This document shows positions 1 through 6,416 of a stretch of 6,416 nt of DNA, piece after piece. A model generated the notes under the pieces. The model was not told the DNA's origin. It made no database searches and saw only the letters and a list, made by a program, of their open reading frames with translations. This stretch comes from Polynucleobacter sp. UBA2650. Lineage in GTDB: Bacteria; Pseudomonadota; Gammaproteobacteria; Burkholderiales; Burkholderiaceae. The translations under genes and the position numbers were made by a program. Numbering within the stretch: position 1 is the stretch's first letter; every line of letters starts with the position of its first letter. The stretch is from positions 1-6,416 of the forward strand of contig DENG01000084.1 in the NCBI GenBank assembly GCA_002359975.1, in the 5' to 3' direction.

Positions 1-443
1 AATAACTTTGCCTTGAACTCGCGCTTGTCAGTTAGGGTGACATAAATAGTGGTCGCACCTTCAACCACGTGAGCGTTGGTAAGCACTACACCCGAGGAGT
101 CGATAATGAATCCTGAGCCTACCCCGCGCTCAATCTCTTCAGGTTGACCCCGACGATTTTGTGGTCCCTTGGGGCCACCCGGCGCTCCAGGTAATGGAAC
201 ACCAAAGAAGCGACGAAAGAATTCAGCTTGCTCATCAGGAATACCAGGGGCACCGCCCTGAGCCTGCTGAGTAGCCGGCTTCTCGGTGGTGCGGATATTT
301 ACAACCGCAGGGCTTGCCTTTTCGACTAAATCAACAAAGTCGGGCAAAGCAACCCGAGGAGGCGTTTGAGCCTGCGTTACAGGGGCAAAAGATAAGATCC
401 CCCAGCTAAAGACTGAAAAGACCGCTAATAGGATTTTTTTCAT
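1..443 (-). CDS. mucD: HtrA-family periplasmic serine protease (MucD/DegQ type), N-terminal part
   Basis: This gene encodes the start of a trypsin-like HtrA protease that degrades or refolds misfolded envelope proteins. It is cut by the left window edge; 147 complete codons are visible and the protein should be several hundred residues long. Residues 1-25 look like a Sec signal peptide: MKK, a hydrophobic core (ILLAVFSVF), then a probable cleavage after TQA-25, giving a periplasmic protein. Residues 33-53 (PDFVDLVEKASPAVVNI) are the usual HtrA lead-in. A Gly/Pro/Gln-rich stretch at about 59-103 containing FFRRFFG matches the regulatory LA-loop region of the family. The GSGFII (109-114) and TNAHVV (122-127) motifs follow, with the catalytic His at 125. 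The catalytic Asp, the Ser (GNSGG) and the PDZ domains lie outside the window. The ATG is chosen because it alone gives the signal peptide, although no clear Shine-Dalgarno precedes it. MucD versus DegP/DegQ naming cannot be settled from this fragment; the family call is secure. Confidence 0.95.
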   Translation of the reverse strand, partial: MKKILLAVFSVFSWGILSFAPVTQAQTPPRVALPDFVDLVEKASPAVVNIRTTEKPATQQAQGGAPGIPDEQAEFFRRFFGVPLPGAPGGPKGPQNRRGQPEEIERGVGSGFIIDSSGVVLTNAHVVEGATTIYVTLTDKREFKAKL

Positions 444-448
444 AAGAA

Positions 449-465
449 ATTGAGCTTAACTCAAT
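449..465 (-). other. Small hairpin just upstream of the protease start codon
   Basis: On the minus strand ATTGAG and CTCAAT form a perfect 6-bp inverted repeat around a 5-nt loop, ending 5 nt before the protease ATG and followed by TTTCTT. It occupies the place where a ribosome binding site would be expected. It is AT-rich and short, so it is unlikely to be an efficient terminator; a translation-modulating leader hairpin or chance are both possible. The rest of the 46-nt gap between fabF and the protease shows no convincing sigma70 or sigma-E promoter. Confidence 0.35.
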
Positions 466-489
466 CCAATAGTTGCAATACTGACAATA

Positions 490-1737
490 TTAGGGCGTAT
501 TCCCAAATATCAAGGTACCGTTAGTACCCCCAAATCCAAAATTGTTTTTAACCGCGTAGCTAATCTTCAGATCCCTAGCTGCATTAGCGCAGTAGTCTAA
601 ATCACATTCTGGGTCCTGATTAAAGATATTAATAGTAGGCGGTGACTTTTGATGGTGCAGTGCAAGAACTGTAAATACGGACTCTAAGCCGCCAGCGCCA
701 CCCAAAAGGTGTCCGGTCATGGATTTAGTGGAGTTCACAACTACTTTTTTAGCATGATCACCTAAAGCCGCTTTAATCGCCTCGGTTTCATTTTTATCAC
801 CCAAAGGAGTTGATGTGCCGTGCGCATTGACATATTGAATTTGATCGGCGTTTAAACCAGCATCTCGTAAGGCATTGTTCATGCAACGTCTTGGGCCATC
901 CATATTGGGCGCAGTCATATGGTATGCATCACCACTCATCCCAAAACCACATAACTCTGCATAGATTTTTGCTCCACGAGCACGAGCATGCTCATACTCT
1001 TCTAGCACCATCACACCGGCACCCTCACCGAGAACAAACCCATCGCGGTCTTTATCCCAAGGACGTGAAGCAGTCGCAGGATCATCATTGCGAGTTGAGA
1101 GTGCACGAGCTGCTGCAAAACCACCCACTCCTAATGGCGAAATAGTCGACTCTGCGCCACCAGCAACCATCACATCAGCATCCCCATATTGAATTAACCG
1201 AGCCGCCAAACCAATGCTATGCAAACCGGTCGTGCAAGCGGTTACTGCTGCCACATTGGGACCCTTGAGGTTAAACAAAATACTGAGATGACCTGAGATC
1301 ATATTAATGATCGATCCAGGTACAAAGAAGGGGGAGATGCGTCGTGGGCCACGCGAGAGTAACTCTGACTTAGTATCTTCGATCATGGGAAGGCCGCCGA
1401 TACCAGAGCCAACCATTACTCCAATACGTTCCGCATTTTGATCGCTAATCGTGATACCACTGTCACGAATTGCTTGGGTGCCAGCAGCAATGCCATAGTG
1501 GATAAAAGTATCCATATGGCGCGCCTCTTTAGCAGAGACGTATTCCTCGACATTAAAGTCTTTTACTTCCCCAGCAAAGTGAACACTTAGTGCAGAGTGA
1601 TCAAACTTTGTTATGGTGGCAATACCAGTACGACCCGCAATGAGGTTATCCCAAGCGGTCGCAACTGAATTGCCTACTGGTGAAATCAGACCTAAGCCAG
1701 TGACCACCACGCGACGTGGTTGTTTTAATGCGGGCAC
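490..1737 (-). CDS. fabF: 3-oxoacyl-ACP synthase II (KAS II)
   Basis: FabF is the cytoplasmic elongating condensing enzyme of type II fatty acid synthesis. It joins malonyl-ACP to acyl-ACP to give beta-ketoacyl-ACP plus CO2, and in Gram-negative bacteria it also tunes the saturated/unsaturated ratio. The 415 residues match the usual length of about 413. The thiolase-fold triad is intact: nucleophile Cys168 in TACTTG, His306 in NAHGTST, His343 in MTGHLLGG, plus conserved Lys338 in STKSMTGH and the glycine-rich GFGGTN loop at 401-406. The start is GTG: it is the first possible initiator after the acpP stop, and homologues begin a few residues before RRVVVTG. Only a minimal AGG at 1745-1747 precedes it, so translation may be coupled to acpP. 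The acpP stop lies 21 nt upstream and, unusually, in the same frame. The acpP-fabF pairing is the classic fab-cluster arrangement. Confidence 0.98.
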   Translation of the reverse strand: MPALKQPRRVVVTGLGLISPVGNSVATAWDNLIAGRTGIATITKFDHSALSVHFAGEVKDFNVEEYVSAKEARHMDTFIHYGIAAGTQAIRDSGITISDQNAERIGVMVGSGIGGLPMIEDTKSELLSRGPRRISPFFVPGSIINMISGHLSILFNLKGPNVAAVTACTTGLHSIGLAARLIQYGDADVMVAGGAESTISPLGVGGFAAARALSTRNDDPATASRPWDKDRDGFVLGEGAGVMVLEEYEHARARGAKIYAELCGFGMSGDAYHMTAPNMDGPRRCMNNALRDAGLNADQIQYVNAHGTSTPLGDKNETEAIKAALGDHAKKVVVNSTKSMTGHLLGGAGGLESVFTVLALHHQKSPPTINIFNQDPECDLDYCANAARDLKISYAVKNNFGFGGTNGTLIFGNTP

Positions 1738-1758
1738 GACTTGGCCTAAATAATGATA

Positions 1759-2001
1759 TTAGCCCTGTCCAGCTTTCGTTTTAGCGAAATCAATCGCAAG
1801 CTGAACAGTGGTGATTTTTTCGGCTTCTTCGTCTGGGATTTCAATACCAAACTCATCTTCTAAAGCCATGACCAATTCAACAGTGTCAAGAGAGTCTGCG
1901 CCGAGGTCATTCACAAAAGAAGACTCATTCTTAATGTCTGCTTCTGGCACGCCTAATTGCTCAGCCACAATTTTCTTAACGCGTTGTTCGATGTTGTCCA
2001 T
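1759..2001 (-). CDS. acpP: Acyl carrier protein
   Basis: AcpP is the small acidic carrier that holds growing acyl chains as thioesters on a 4'-phosphopantetheine arm and presents them to FabD, FabH, FabF, FabG, PlsX and other enzymes in the cytoplasm. The protein is 80 residues, close to the usual 78-80. Ser37 in the invariant [12 protein letters not shown] motif is the phosphopantetheine attachment site. The acidic helix II and III surface ([22 protein letters not shown]) that docks partner enzymes is conserved. The ATG is set by a strong Shine-Dalgarno, GGAGGG at 2007-2012, spaced 5 nt from the start; it is the strongest ribosome site in the cluster, as expected for one of the most abundant bacterial proteins. 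A likely own promoter lies upstream in the gap after fabG. Neighbours are fabG upstream and fabF downstream. Confidence 0.99.
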   Translation of the reverse strand: MDNIEQRVKKIVAEQLGVPEADIKNESSFVNDLGADSLDTVELVMALEDEFGIEIPDEEAEKITTVQLAIDFAKTKAGQG

Positions 2002-2037
2002 TCATTCCCTCCGGGGCTTGTTAAAACGAATTACAGG

Positions 2038-2067
2038 ATTTTATCAGTTTGTTAGCCGATGTCTCAA
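2038..2067 (-). promoter_or_regulatory. Probable sigma70 promoter of acpP
   Basis: In the 79-bp gap between fabG and acpP, the minus strand carries TTGAGA at 2062-2067 (one mismatch to TTGACA) and TAAAAT at 2038-2043 (one mismatch to TATAAT) with an 18-bp spacer. Transcription would start near 2031, giving a leader of about 30 nt that contains the strong acpP Shine-Dalgarno. An internal acpP promoter is known in the Escherichia coli fab cluster, which makes this plausible. The call rests on consensus matching only. Confidence 0.55.
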
Positions 2068-2080
2068 TTTACTAGAATAA

Positions 2081-2824
2081 TTAAGCTAAATATAGGCCGC
2101 CATTGACGTGCAGGGTCGTTCCGGTGATATAGGCAGCGGCTGGGGAGGCCAAAAATGCCACTGCATGAGCCACATCCTCAGGGGTGCCTAGACGGGCTAA
2201 GGGAATGTTTGCCTTAAGACTATTTTGCTGCTCTTCACTCAGCGCACGCGTCATATCCGTGTCAATAAAGCCGGGAGCAACGCAATTTACAGTGATATTG
2301 CGGCTACCAATCTCGCGCGCTAAGGCACGAGTCATTCCCGCTACACCTGCTTTTGCAGCGGCGTAATTTGCCTGTCCAGCATTACCCATATGTCCGACAA
2401 TCGAAGTGATATTAATGATGCGGCCACTTCGTGCCTTCATCATAGGTCGCATAACCGCTTGCGAAAGTTTAAATACAGAACTTAAGTTAGTAGAAATGAC
2501 ATCGGTCCACTCATCACCCTTCATCCGCATTGCCAAATTATCTTTAGTAATCCCTGCATTGTTGACCAAAATGTCGATGCGACCAAATTCTTGAACAATG
2601 CTCTCAATAATGCTTTCACACGCTGCGTTATCGGTGACATTTAAAACCTTAGCCGTACCGCCATGCGCTTGCAGGCGCGCTGCAATCGCTTGTGCGCCTG
2701 ACTCTGTGGTTGCCGTTCCAATAACCGTTGCGCCGCACGCGGCAAGTTCTTGCGCAATCGCTTGGCCAATACCTCGGGATGCTCCTGTTACTAAAGCAAT
2801 TTGATTTTTAAGATCTAAATTCAT
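2081..2824 (-). CDS. fabG: 3-oxoacyl-ACP reductase
   Basis: FabG is the NADPH-dependent reductase that turns beta-ketoacyl-ACP into (R)-3-hydroxyacyl-ACP, the first reductive step of each elongation round, as a cytoplasmic tetramer. At 247 residues it has the usual length of this short-chain dehydrogenase family. The Rossmann motif TGASRGIG is at 13-20, with Arg17 suiting NADPH preference, and NNAG at 88-91. The catalytic set is Asn113, Ser141, Tyr154 and Lys158 (the YxxxK motif in NYAAAKAG). The C-terminal TGTTLHVNGG (234-243) is typical of FabG. It begins at an ATG 19 nt after the fabD stop with only a weak GAGA ribosome site, so it is probably cotranscribed and partly coupled with fabD. 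Location between fabD and acpP separates it from the many other short-chain dehydrogenases. Confidence 0.98.
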   Translation of the reverse strand: MNLDLKNQIALVTGASRGIGQAIAQELAACGATVIGTATTESGAQAIAARLQAHGGTAKVLNVTDNAACESIIESIVQEFGRIDILVNNAGITKDNLAMRMKGDEWTDVISTNLSSVFKLSQAVMRPMMKARSGRIINITSIVGHMGNAGQANYAAAKAGVAGMTRALAREIGSRNITVNCVAPGFIDTDMTRALSEEQQNSLKANIPLARLGTPEDVAHAVAFLASPAAAYITGTTLHVNGGLYLA

Positions 2825-2843
2825 GCTTGTCTCTTTAATAGGT

Positions 2844-3782
2844 CTACGATTTTAATGTTTGCATGACTTCCATGAGGCTGGCCTCATCCATCAATGCCAT
2901 ACCCTGCAATTGATCGTCAATTCGTTTCGTTAAGCCAGCTAATACCTTACCAGGGCCACACTCAACCACCTGACCCACGCCACGCGCTGACATTGCCCGA
3001 ATTGTTTCTTGCCAACGTACTGGTTTGGCAGCCTGGCGCACCAAGGCGTCCTTGATGGCAGCGGGATTATCCAAAATACTCACGTCTACATTGTTAATTA
3101 CAGGAATGGTAGGAACATGAAACTCAATATTCTCAAGGTATGTCTTTAACTTCTCAGACGCAGGCTTGAGCAAGGAGGAATGAAATGGGGCGGATACCGG
3201 TAAGGGTAAGGCACGTTTAGCTCCGGCTGCTTTTAGCAACTCGCATGCTTTGGTGACTGCCTCTGATGCACCTGCAATCACAATTTGTCCTGGGGCATTG
3301 AAATTAACCGCTTCCACAATCTTTCCAGATTGCGCACTGGCAGATGCGCATACCTCAATAACTATCGTATCTTCTAAACCTAAGATTGCCGCCATACCGC
3401 CTGTGCCAACTGGGACCGCTGACTGCATTGCCTCAGCACGAAAACGTACTAGCGGAACTGCATCTTTAAAACTAATAACGCCAGAAGCTACTAAAGCGGA
3501 GTACTCGCCTAAACTATGACCAGCCATAACGCTGGGTTTTGGTCCGCCAGCAGCCAACCAAGCTCGATAACAGGCGACCCCTGCGGTAAGCATCACTGGC
3601 TGGGTATTGGTGGTTAATGCCAAAGCCTCTGCGGGACCTTCAGCAATTAATTTGCCGATATTCTCACCAAGAGCATCGGATGCTTCTTGCAAAGTGGCAT
3701 GAACCTCAGTCCGAGCAGCAAGGGAATTTAGCATCCCTACCGATTGAGAACCCTGTCCTGGGAAAACAAATGCAAATGTCAT
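2844..3782 (-). CDS. fabD: Malonyl-CoA:ACP transacylase
   Basis: FabD moves malonyl groups from malonyl-CoA to holo-ACP, supplying the two-carbon donor for FabH and FabF. The 312 residues fit the family (about 309 in Escherichia coli). The N-terminal FPGQGSQ motif (7-13) forms the oxyanion region, Ser90 in GHSLGE is the nucleophile, Arg115 in VRFRAEAMQ binds the malonyl carboxylate, and His201 in SAPFHS is the catalytic base. The C-terminal VVECGPGKVLAGL (272-284) is also conserved. The ATG gives the canonical MTxAFVFPGQ start. No strong Shine-Dalgarno is visible. A 4-codon frame (3779-3793) overlaps its start as ATGA. It lies 38 nt after fabH and 19 nt before fabG, in the standard fabH-fabD-fabG order. 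Confidence 0.98.
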   Translation of the reverse strand: MTFAFVFPGQGSQSVGMLNSLAARTEVHATLQEASDALGENIGKLIAEGPAEALALTTNTQPVMLTAGVACYRAWLAAGGPKPSVMAGHSLGEYSALVASGVISFKDAVPLVRFRAEAMQSAVPVGTGGMAAILGLEDTIVIEVCASASAQSGKIVEAVNFNAPGQIVIAGASEAVTKACELLKAAGAKRALPLPVSAPFHSSLLKPASEKLKTYLENIEFHVPTIPVINNVDVSILDNPAAIKDALVRQAAKPVRWQETIRAMSARGVGQVVECGPGKVLAGLTKRIDDQLQGMALMDEASLMEVMQTLKS

Positions 3783-3820
3783 ATCAATCTCATGAAATAG
3801 TTTTATATGGAGTTAATCAA

Positions 3821-4813
3821 TTAGTAGCGCAAGATTACTGCACCCCAAGCAAAGCCACCACCAACTCCCTCAAGCAATACGTGTTGTCCGCGCTTAATGT
3901 GACCAGAACGAATGCCACTATCTAAAGCCAATGGAATCGATGCAGCCGAGGTATTGCCATGCTCAGCAACGGTCACAATTACCTTGTCCATCGACATTCC
4001 CATTTTGCGCGCAGTGCCCTCCATGATCCTAATATTGGCTTGATGTGGAACCAACCAATCAATTTGATCAGCGGTCATATTAGCCTTTTCTAAAACCTCG
4101 TTAGCAACCTGCTCTAAAACCTTCACCGCTAATTTAAAAACCGCTTGACCATCCATGGTCAAAAATGGTGAGCCTTCGATACCACCACAGATTGCTCGTC
4201 CAGGCACGCACAAAATATTGCGCTGACTACCGTCTGCATGCAAAGCACTGGCCAAGATGCCAGGATGATCCGATGCCTCAAGTACTACAGCGCCAGCGCC
4301 ATCTCCAAACAATACACAGGTAGAGCGATCCGTAAAATCCAATATACGAGAGAACACTTCTGCGCCAATGACTAATATCTTTTGATGCGCACCAGCCCGA
4401 ATAAATGCATCAGCAATGCTCAAGGCATACGAAAACCCTGCACAGACAGCCTGCACATCAAAGGCTGCGCACCCATGCTTGGCGCCTAATTTATCCTGTA
4501 TCACGCAAGCCGTACTAGGAAACCCACCCAAATGATCAGGAGTGGACGTTGCCAAAATAATGAGGTCGATATCACTGACAGCGCATGCGGCTGACTGCAG
4601 TGCAGCTTGCGCTGCTTTGACTGCTAAATCGCTCGTTAGCTCATGATTTGCAGCAAAATGTCTCGCAGAAATCCCGCTCCGGGTTTTAATCCACTCGTCA
4701 CTGGTCTCCAAACCTTGTTTTGCAAGACGTGCAACGAGATCTTGGTTGCTAACGCGTTGCTCTGGCAAATAACTGCCTGTGCCTGCAATGCGTGCATAGC
4801 GAACGGCGCTCAT
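3821..4813 (-). CDS. fabH: 3-oxoacyl-ACP synthase III (KAS III)
   Basis: FabH starts fatty acid chains by condensing acetyl-CoA with malonyl-ACP to acetoacetyl-ACP; it works in the cytoplasm as a dimer and is a feedback-control point of the pathway. The triad is complete: Cys124 in VCAGFSYAL, His257 in VPHQAN and Asn287 in EHGNTSAAS. The C-terminal [13 protein letters not shown] (317-329) is the family signature. At 330 residues it is somewhat longer than the 317-residue Escherichia coli enzyme; the extra residues seem to lie before Cys124, around the N-terminal segment [16 protein letters not shown] (27-42), which in my recollection is common in Burkholderiales. The ATG overlaps the plsX TGA (ATGA), and GAGGT a few bases upstream, inside plsX, serves as ribosome site, indicating translational coupling to plsX. 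Confidence 0.98.
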   Translation of the reverse strand: MSAVRYARIAGTGSYLPEQRVSNQDLVARLAKQGLETSDEWIKTRSGISARHFAANHELTSDLAVKAAQAALQSAACAVSDIDLIILATSTPDHLGGFPSTACVIQDKLGAKHGCAAFDVQAVCAGFSYALSIADAFIRAGAHQKILVIGAEVFSRILDFTDRSTCVLFGDGAGAVVLEASDHPGILASALHADGSQRNILCVPGRAICGGIEGSPFLTMDGQAVFKLAVKVLEQVANEVLEKANMTADQIDWLVPHQANIRIMEGTARKMGMSMDKVIVTVAEHGNTSAASIPLALDSGIRSGHIKRGQHVLLEGVGGGFAWGAVILRY

Positions 4814-5820
4814 ACGGACCTCATACCAAAGGTTTCTGCAATCTTATCAACCATCCGGTTCTTAGCAGCGTCATAAGCCCGGTCGAGGGCAACCTTAAAT
4901 GCAAAGCGATCCGCCGATCCATGACTCTTGATCACACAACCACGTAATCCCAATAAAACCGCCCCGTTATATCGGCGGTGGTCTACTCGCTTACGCACCC
5001 TCCCCAAGGGTAAGAGTGCTGCCAAGCCCATTAATTTAGTTAACAGTGAACGACTAAATTCTTCGCGGATCATGCCGCTCATCATCTTTGCTAAGCCTTC
5101 GCTGGCTTTTAAAACTACATTTCCCACAAAGCCATCACAGACAACAATATCAGTTGTTCCCTTAAAAATATCATTGCCCTCTACATTGCCATAGAAGTTG
5201 AGATTACTTTGCCTTAACAACTCTGCTGTTTGTTTGACAACATCATTGCCTTTGATAACCTCTTCACCAATATTCAGTAAGCCAATGGATGGGCTTGGAT
5301 TACCGTTCACGACACGTAACATCACATCGGCCATTTGGGCAAACTGTAGAAGATGAATCGGCTCACAATCTGCATTGGCCCCTAAATCCAATACTGTCGT
5401 GCCCTTACCTAGCTCATTTGGGATCGCCGTTGCAATAGCGGGACGATCAATACCATCCAAAGTTTTGAGGAGATAGCGAGAAATCGCCATTAAGGCGCCA
5501 GTATTCCCTGCAGATATCACGGCATCTGCTTTACCTTCTTGAACTTGTGTAATCGCAACCCGCATAGAAGAATCTTTTTTGCGACGCAATGCCACCTCAA
5601 TGGGGTCATCCATCAGAACAATTTCGGTGGCGCCAATAATCTCAAAACGAGTAAGCATTTCTGCATTACATTGTTTAATGGCTTCATTAAGCAATTTTGG
5701 ATCACCTACTGCTATTACCATGGCATCAGGATGTTCTTGCAAAAAATCGCAGCAGGCTGGGATAGTCACAGAGACACCATGATCTCCGCCCATAGCATCG
5801 ACTGCAAGGGTCACACTCAT
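4810..5820 (-). CDS. plsX: Phosphate acyltransferase PlsX
   Basis: PlsX converts acyl-ACP plus phosphate to acyl-phosphate, the acyl donor for PlsY in phosphatidic acid synthesis; it is a peripheral membrane enzyme linking fatty acid and phospholipid production. The 336 residues match the family. Conserved landmarks in order are [10 protein letters not shown] (6-15), [10 protein letters not shown] (103-112), LDLGAN (144-149), NIGEE (183-187), CDGFVGNV (228-235), YNGAVLLG (284-291) and KSHG (298-301). The ATG is fixed by the motif at residue 6, since homologues start only a few residues before it. The 5' leader is AT-rich with no recognisable Shine-Dalgarno, and an intrinsic terminator hairpin sits about 30-55 nt upstream, so expression probably depends on read-through from rpmF or an unrecognised promoter. 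The stop overlaps the fabH start. Confidence 0.97.
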   Translation of the reverse strand: MSVTLAVDAMGGDHGVSVTIPACCDFLQEHPDAMVIAVGDPKLLNEAIKQCNAEMLTRFEIIGATEIVLMDDPIEVALRRKKDSSMRVAITQVQEGKADAVISAGNTGALMAISRYLLKTLDGIDRPAIATAIPNELGKGTTVLDLGANADCEPIHLLQFAQMADVMLRVVNGNPSPSIGLLNIGEEVIKGNDVVKQTAELLRQSNLNFYGNVEGNDIFKGTTDIVVCDGFVGNVVLKASEGLAKMMSGMIREEFSRSLLTKLMGLAALLPLGRVRKRVDHRRYNGAVLLGLRGCVIKSHGSADRFAFKVALDRAYDAAKNRMVDKIAETFGMRSV

Positions 5821-5850
5821 TGTTTTATATTTGCAACGTGGATTGTGTCT

Positions 5851-5877
5851 AAGAAAAAAGCGGCTTTGAGCCGCTTC
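5851..5877 (-). terminator. Intrinsic terminator between rpmF and plsX
   Basis: On the minus strand AAGCGGCT and AGCCGCTT form a perfect 8-bp GC-rich stem (5858-5865 with 5869-5876) with a 3-nt loop, ending in an uninterrupted run of six T (5854-5859). It begins about 18 nt after the rpmF stop, the right place to end a yceD-rpmF transcript. Because plsX is co-oriented and starts about 30 nt further on, it may act as a partial terminator that lets a fraction of transcripts continue. Confidence 0.85.
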
Positions 5878-5894
5878 AATCCAGCAATATGAAA

Positions 5895-6074
5895 TTAGTC
5901 GTTTTTGGTCTTAACGACTTTTCGACCACGGTAGTAGCCATTTGGAGAAACGTGATGACGCAAATGTGCCTCACCAGTAGTGGACTCAACCGCAATTGCA
6001 GGGGCGGTCAAAAAGTCATGGGCGCGGTGCATGCCACGTTTCGAAGGGGATTTTTTATTCTGTTGGACGGCCAT
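5895..6074 (-). CDS. rpmF: 50S ribosomal protein L32 (bL32)
   Basis: This 59-codon gene encodes bL32, a small basic protein of the large ribosomal subunit near the peptidyl-transferase exit region. The product begins [20 protein letters not shown] and ends [15 protein letters not shown], the pattern of proteobacterial L32. It has no cysteine pair, so it is the zinc-free form. An AGGAG Shine-Dalgarno at 6081-6085, 6 nt before the ATG, sets the start. It follows yceD by 73 nt and is followed by an intrinsic terminator and plsX. The yceD-rpmF-plsX order is widely conserved and ties ribosome production to membrane lipid synthesis. A candidate extended -10 element lies in the upstream gap, but cotranscription with yceD is also expected. 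Confidence 0.97.
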   Translation of the reverse strand: MAVQQNKKSPSKRGMHRAHDFLTAPAIAVESTTGEAHLRHHVSPNGYYRGRKVVKTKND

Positions 6075-6097
6075 AATGAACTCCTAAGCAAGCAAGA

Positions 6098-6106
6098 ATT
6101 CTAGCA
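6098..6106 (-). promoter_or_regulatory. Candidate extended -10 promoter for rpmF
   Basis: The minus strand reads TGCTAGAAT, an extended -10 (TGn followed by TAGAAT, one mismatch to TATAAT). No good -35 hexamer stands 16-18 bp upstream. Initiation would fall near 6091, leaving a leader of about 17 nt that still holds the AGGAG ribosome site. This would let rpmF be transcribed apart from yceD. It is a consensus match only and may be chance. Confidence 0.3.
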
Positions 6107-6147
6107 TAGAAACAGGTAAAAACCCGTATTCGGTGACCAATTTAATA

Positions 6148-6416
6148 CTATTTCTTCAGACTTTTCAGTACCTTAAAGGGATTTTGGGGTTCTGTACCCC
6201 CTCCCTCTTGGCTAATTTGGCAGTCCTCAATGGAGTGTTTTGGGGCATTGGGGATAGCTAGCAAGATCTCATCCTCAATAGCCTCCAAGAGGTCAAAGCT
6301 GTGACTGGCAACCATTGCCTCTTCAGCGTCATTGTCCATGGGGAAATCGTCAGCCTCTTCTTCAGTTTTCACAAAAACAAAGTGTTTTTTCTGCCCAAAC
6401 TCAAATACCAAGGGCT
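6148..6416 (-). CDS. yceD: YceD/DUF177 family protein (23S rRNA accumulation), C-terminal part
   Basis: This is the C-terminal part of a DUF177 protein, 88 complete residues, open to the right window edge. The family is linked to 23S rRNA accumulation and is nearly always encoded next to rpmF, as here. Visible features are a beta-rich segment (LVFEFGQKKHFVFVKT), an acidic stretch (TEEEADDFPMDNDAEEA), the conserved helix and strand DLLEAIEDEILLAIPNAPKH with a following Cys, and the typical tail NPFKVLKSLKK. The N-terminal half, including the usual CxRC-type motif, is outside the window. An in-frame TTG at 6409-6411 could be mistaken for a start, but the frame stays open beyond it and homologues are about twice as long, so the gene is annotated as partial. 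The assignment rests on the C-terminal motif plus the rpmF neighbour. Confidence 0.9.
   Translation of the reverse strand, partial: PLVFEFGQKKHFVFVKTEEEADDFPMDNDAEEAMVASHSFDLLEAIEDEILLAIPNAPKHSIEDCQISQEGGGTEPQNPFKVLKSLKK

Noticed and set aside
891..1145. Open frames on the plus strand, including this one and others opposite fabF, acpP, fabG, fabD, fabH and plsX
   Set aside because: All lie antisense to complete, motif-verified genes, have no recognisable domains and look like shadows of the real coding frames.
1991..2005. Second ATG 4 nt upstream of the acpP start
   Set aside because: It is out of frame, ends after nine codons and is placed too close to the Shine-Dalgarno; the acpP ATG fits better.
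3802..3807. TATAAA as a -10 element for fabD
   Set aside because: No acceptable -35 stands at 16-18 bp upstream; AT-rich gap sequence gives such matches easily.
5823..5829. TATAAA as a -10 element for plsX
   Set aside because: It lies only 3 nt before the ATG, so transcription would begin at or inside the start codon, and the -35 is poor.
5889..6104. Plus-strand open frame of 71 codons over rpmF
   Set aside because: The minus strand encodes a full L32 with a good Shine-Dalgarno; the plus-strand frame is its antisense shadow.
6118..6133. Hairpin with T run after yceD as a terminator
   Set aside because: The stem (CCG/CGG) is only 3 bp before a mismatch; too weak despite the five T that follow.
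6409..6411. TTG as a start codon of the YceD gene
   Set aside because: The frame stays open to the window edge and the family is about twice this long, so this is an internal Leu codon.
1..6416. Defence system, prophage, insertion sequence, CRISPR or other novel system
   Set aside because: Every stretch over 300 bases is covered by conserved housekeeping genes on one strand; no long repeats, transposase, tRNA or composition break were seen.

Overview
The window reads as a housekeeping chromosomal segment from a betaproteobacterium, most likely a Burkholderiales member with moderate GC such as Polynucleobacter or a close relative. This rests on gene order (yceD-rpmF-plsX-fabH-fabD-fabG-acpP-fabF followed by a MucD/DegQ protease), on the style of the L32 and ACP proteins, and on a base composition that looks below 50% GC by eye. 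No database search was possible, so the genus is an inference.

Every gene lies on the minus strand, so transcription runs from high to low coordinates. From the right edge the order is: the C-terminal half of YceD/DUF177 (cut by the window); rpmF for ribosomal protein L32, only 59 codons; a clear intrinsic terminator hairpin; plsX; fabH overlapping the plsX stop by ATGA; fabD; fabG; a 79-bp gap with a good sigma70-type promoter; acpP; fabF starting at GTG; and finally the N-terminal third of a periplasmic HtrA-family protease (mucD/degQ type), cut by the left edge.

The genes form one functional block. YceD and L32 belong to large-subunit assembly. PlsX makes acyl-phosphate for phospholipid synthesis. 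FabD loads malonyl groups onto ACP. FabH starts fatty acid chains, FabF elongates them and FabG reduces the beta-keto product, all on AcpP. All catalytic residues I looked for are present, and no gene wholly inside the window is broken. The protease is a separate envelope-quality-control function.

I found no mobile element, CRISPR array, tRNA, rRNA or foreign-looking island, and no sign of an undescribed system. The points worth a second look are regulatory or structural: a terminator inside the rpmF-plsX operon, an acpP promoter, acpP and fabF sharing a reading frame with one stop between them, and the protease gene lying directly after fabF without the sigma-E cassette often found there in related bacteria.
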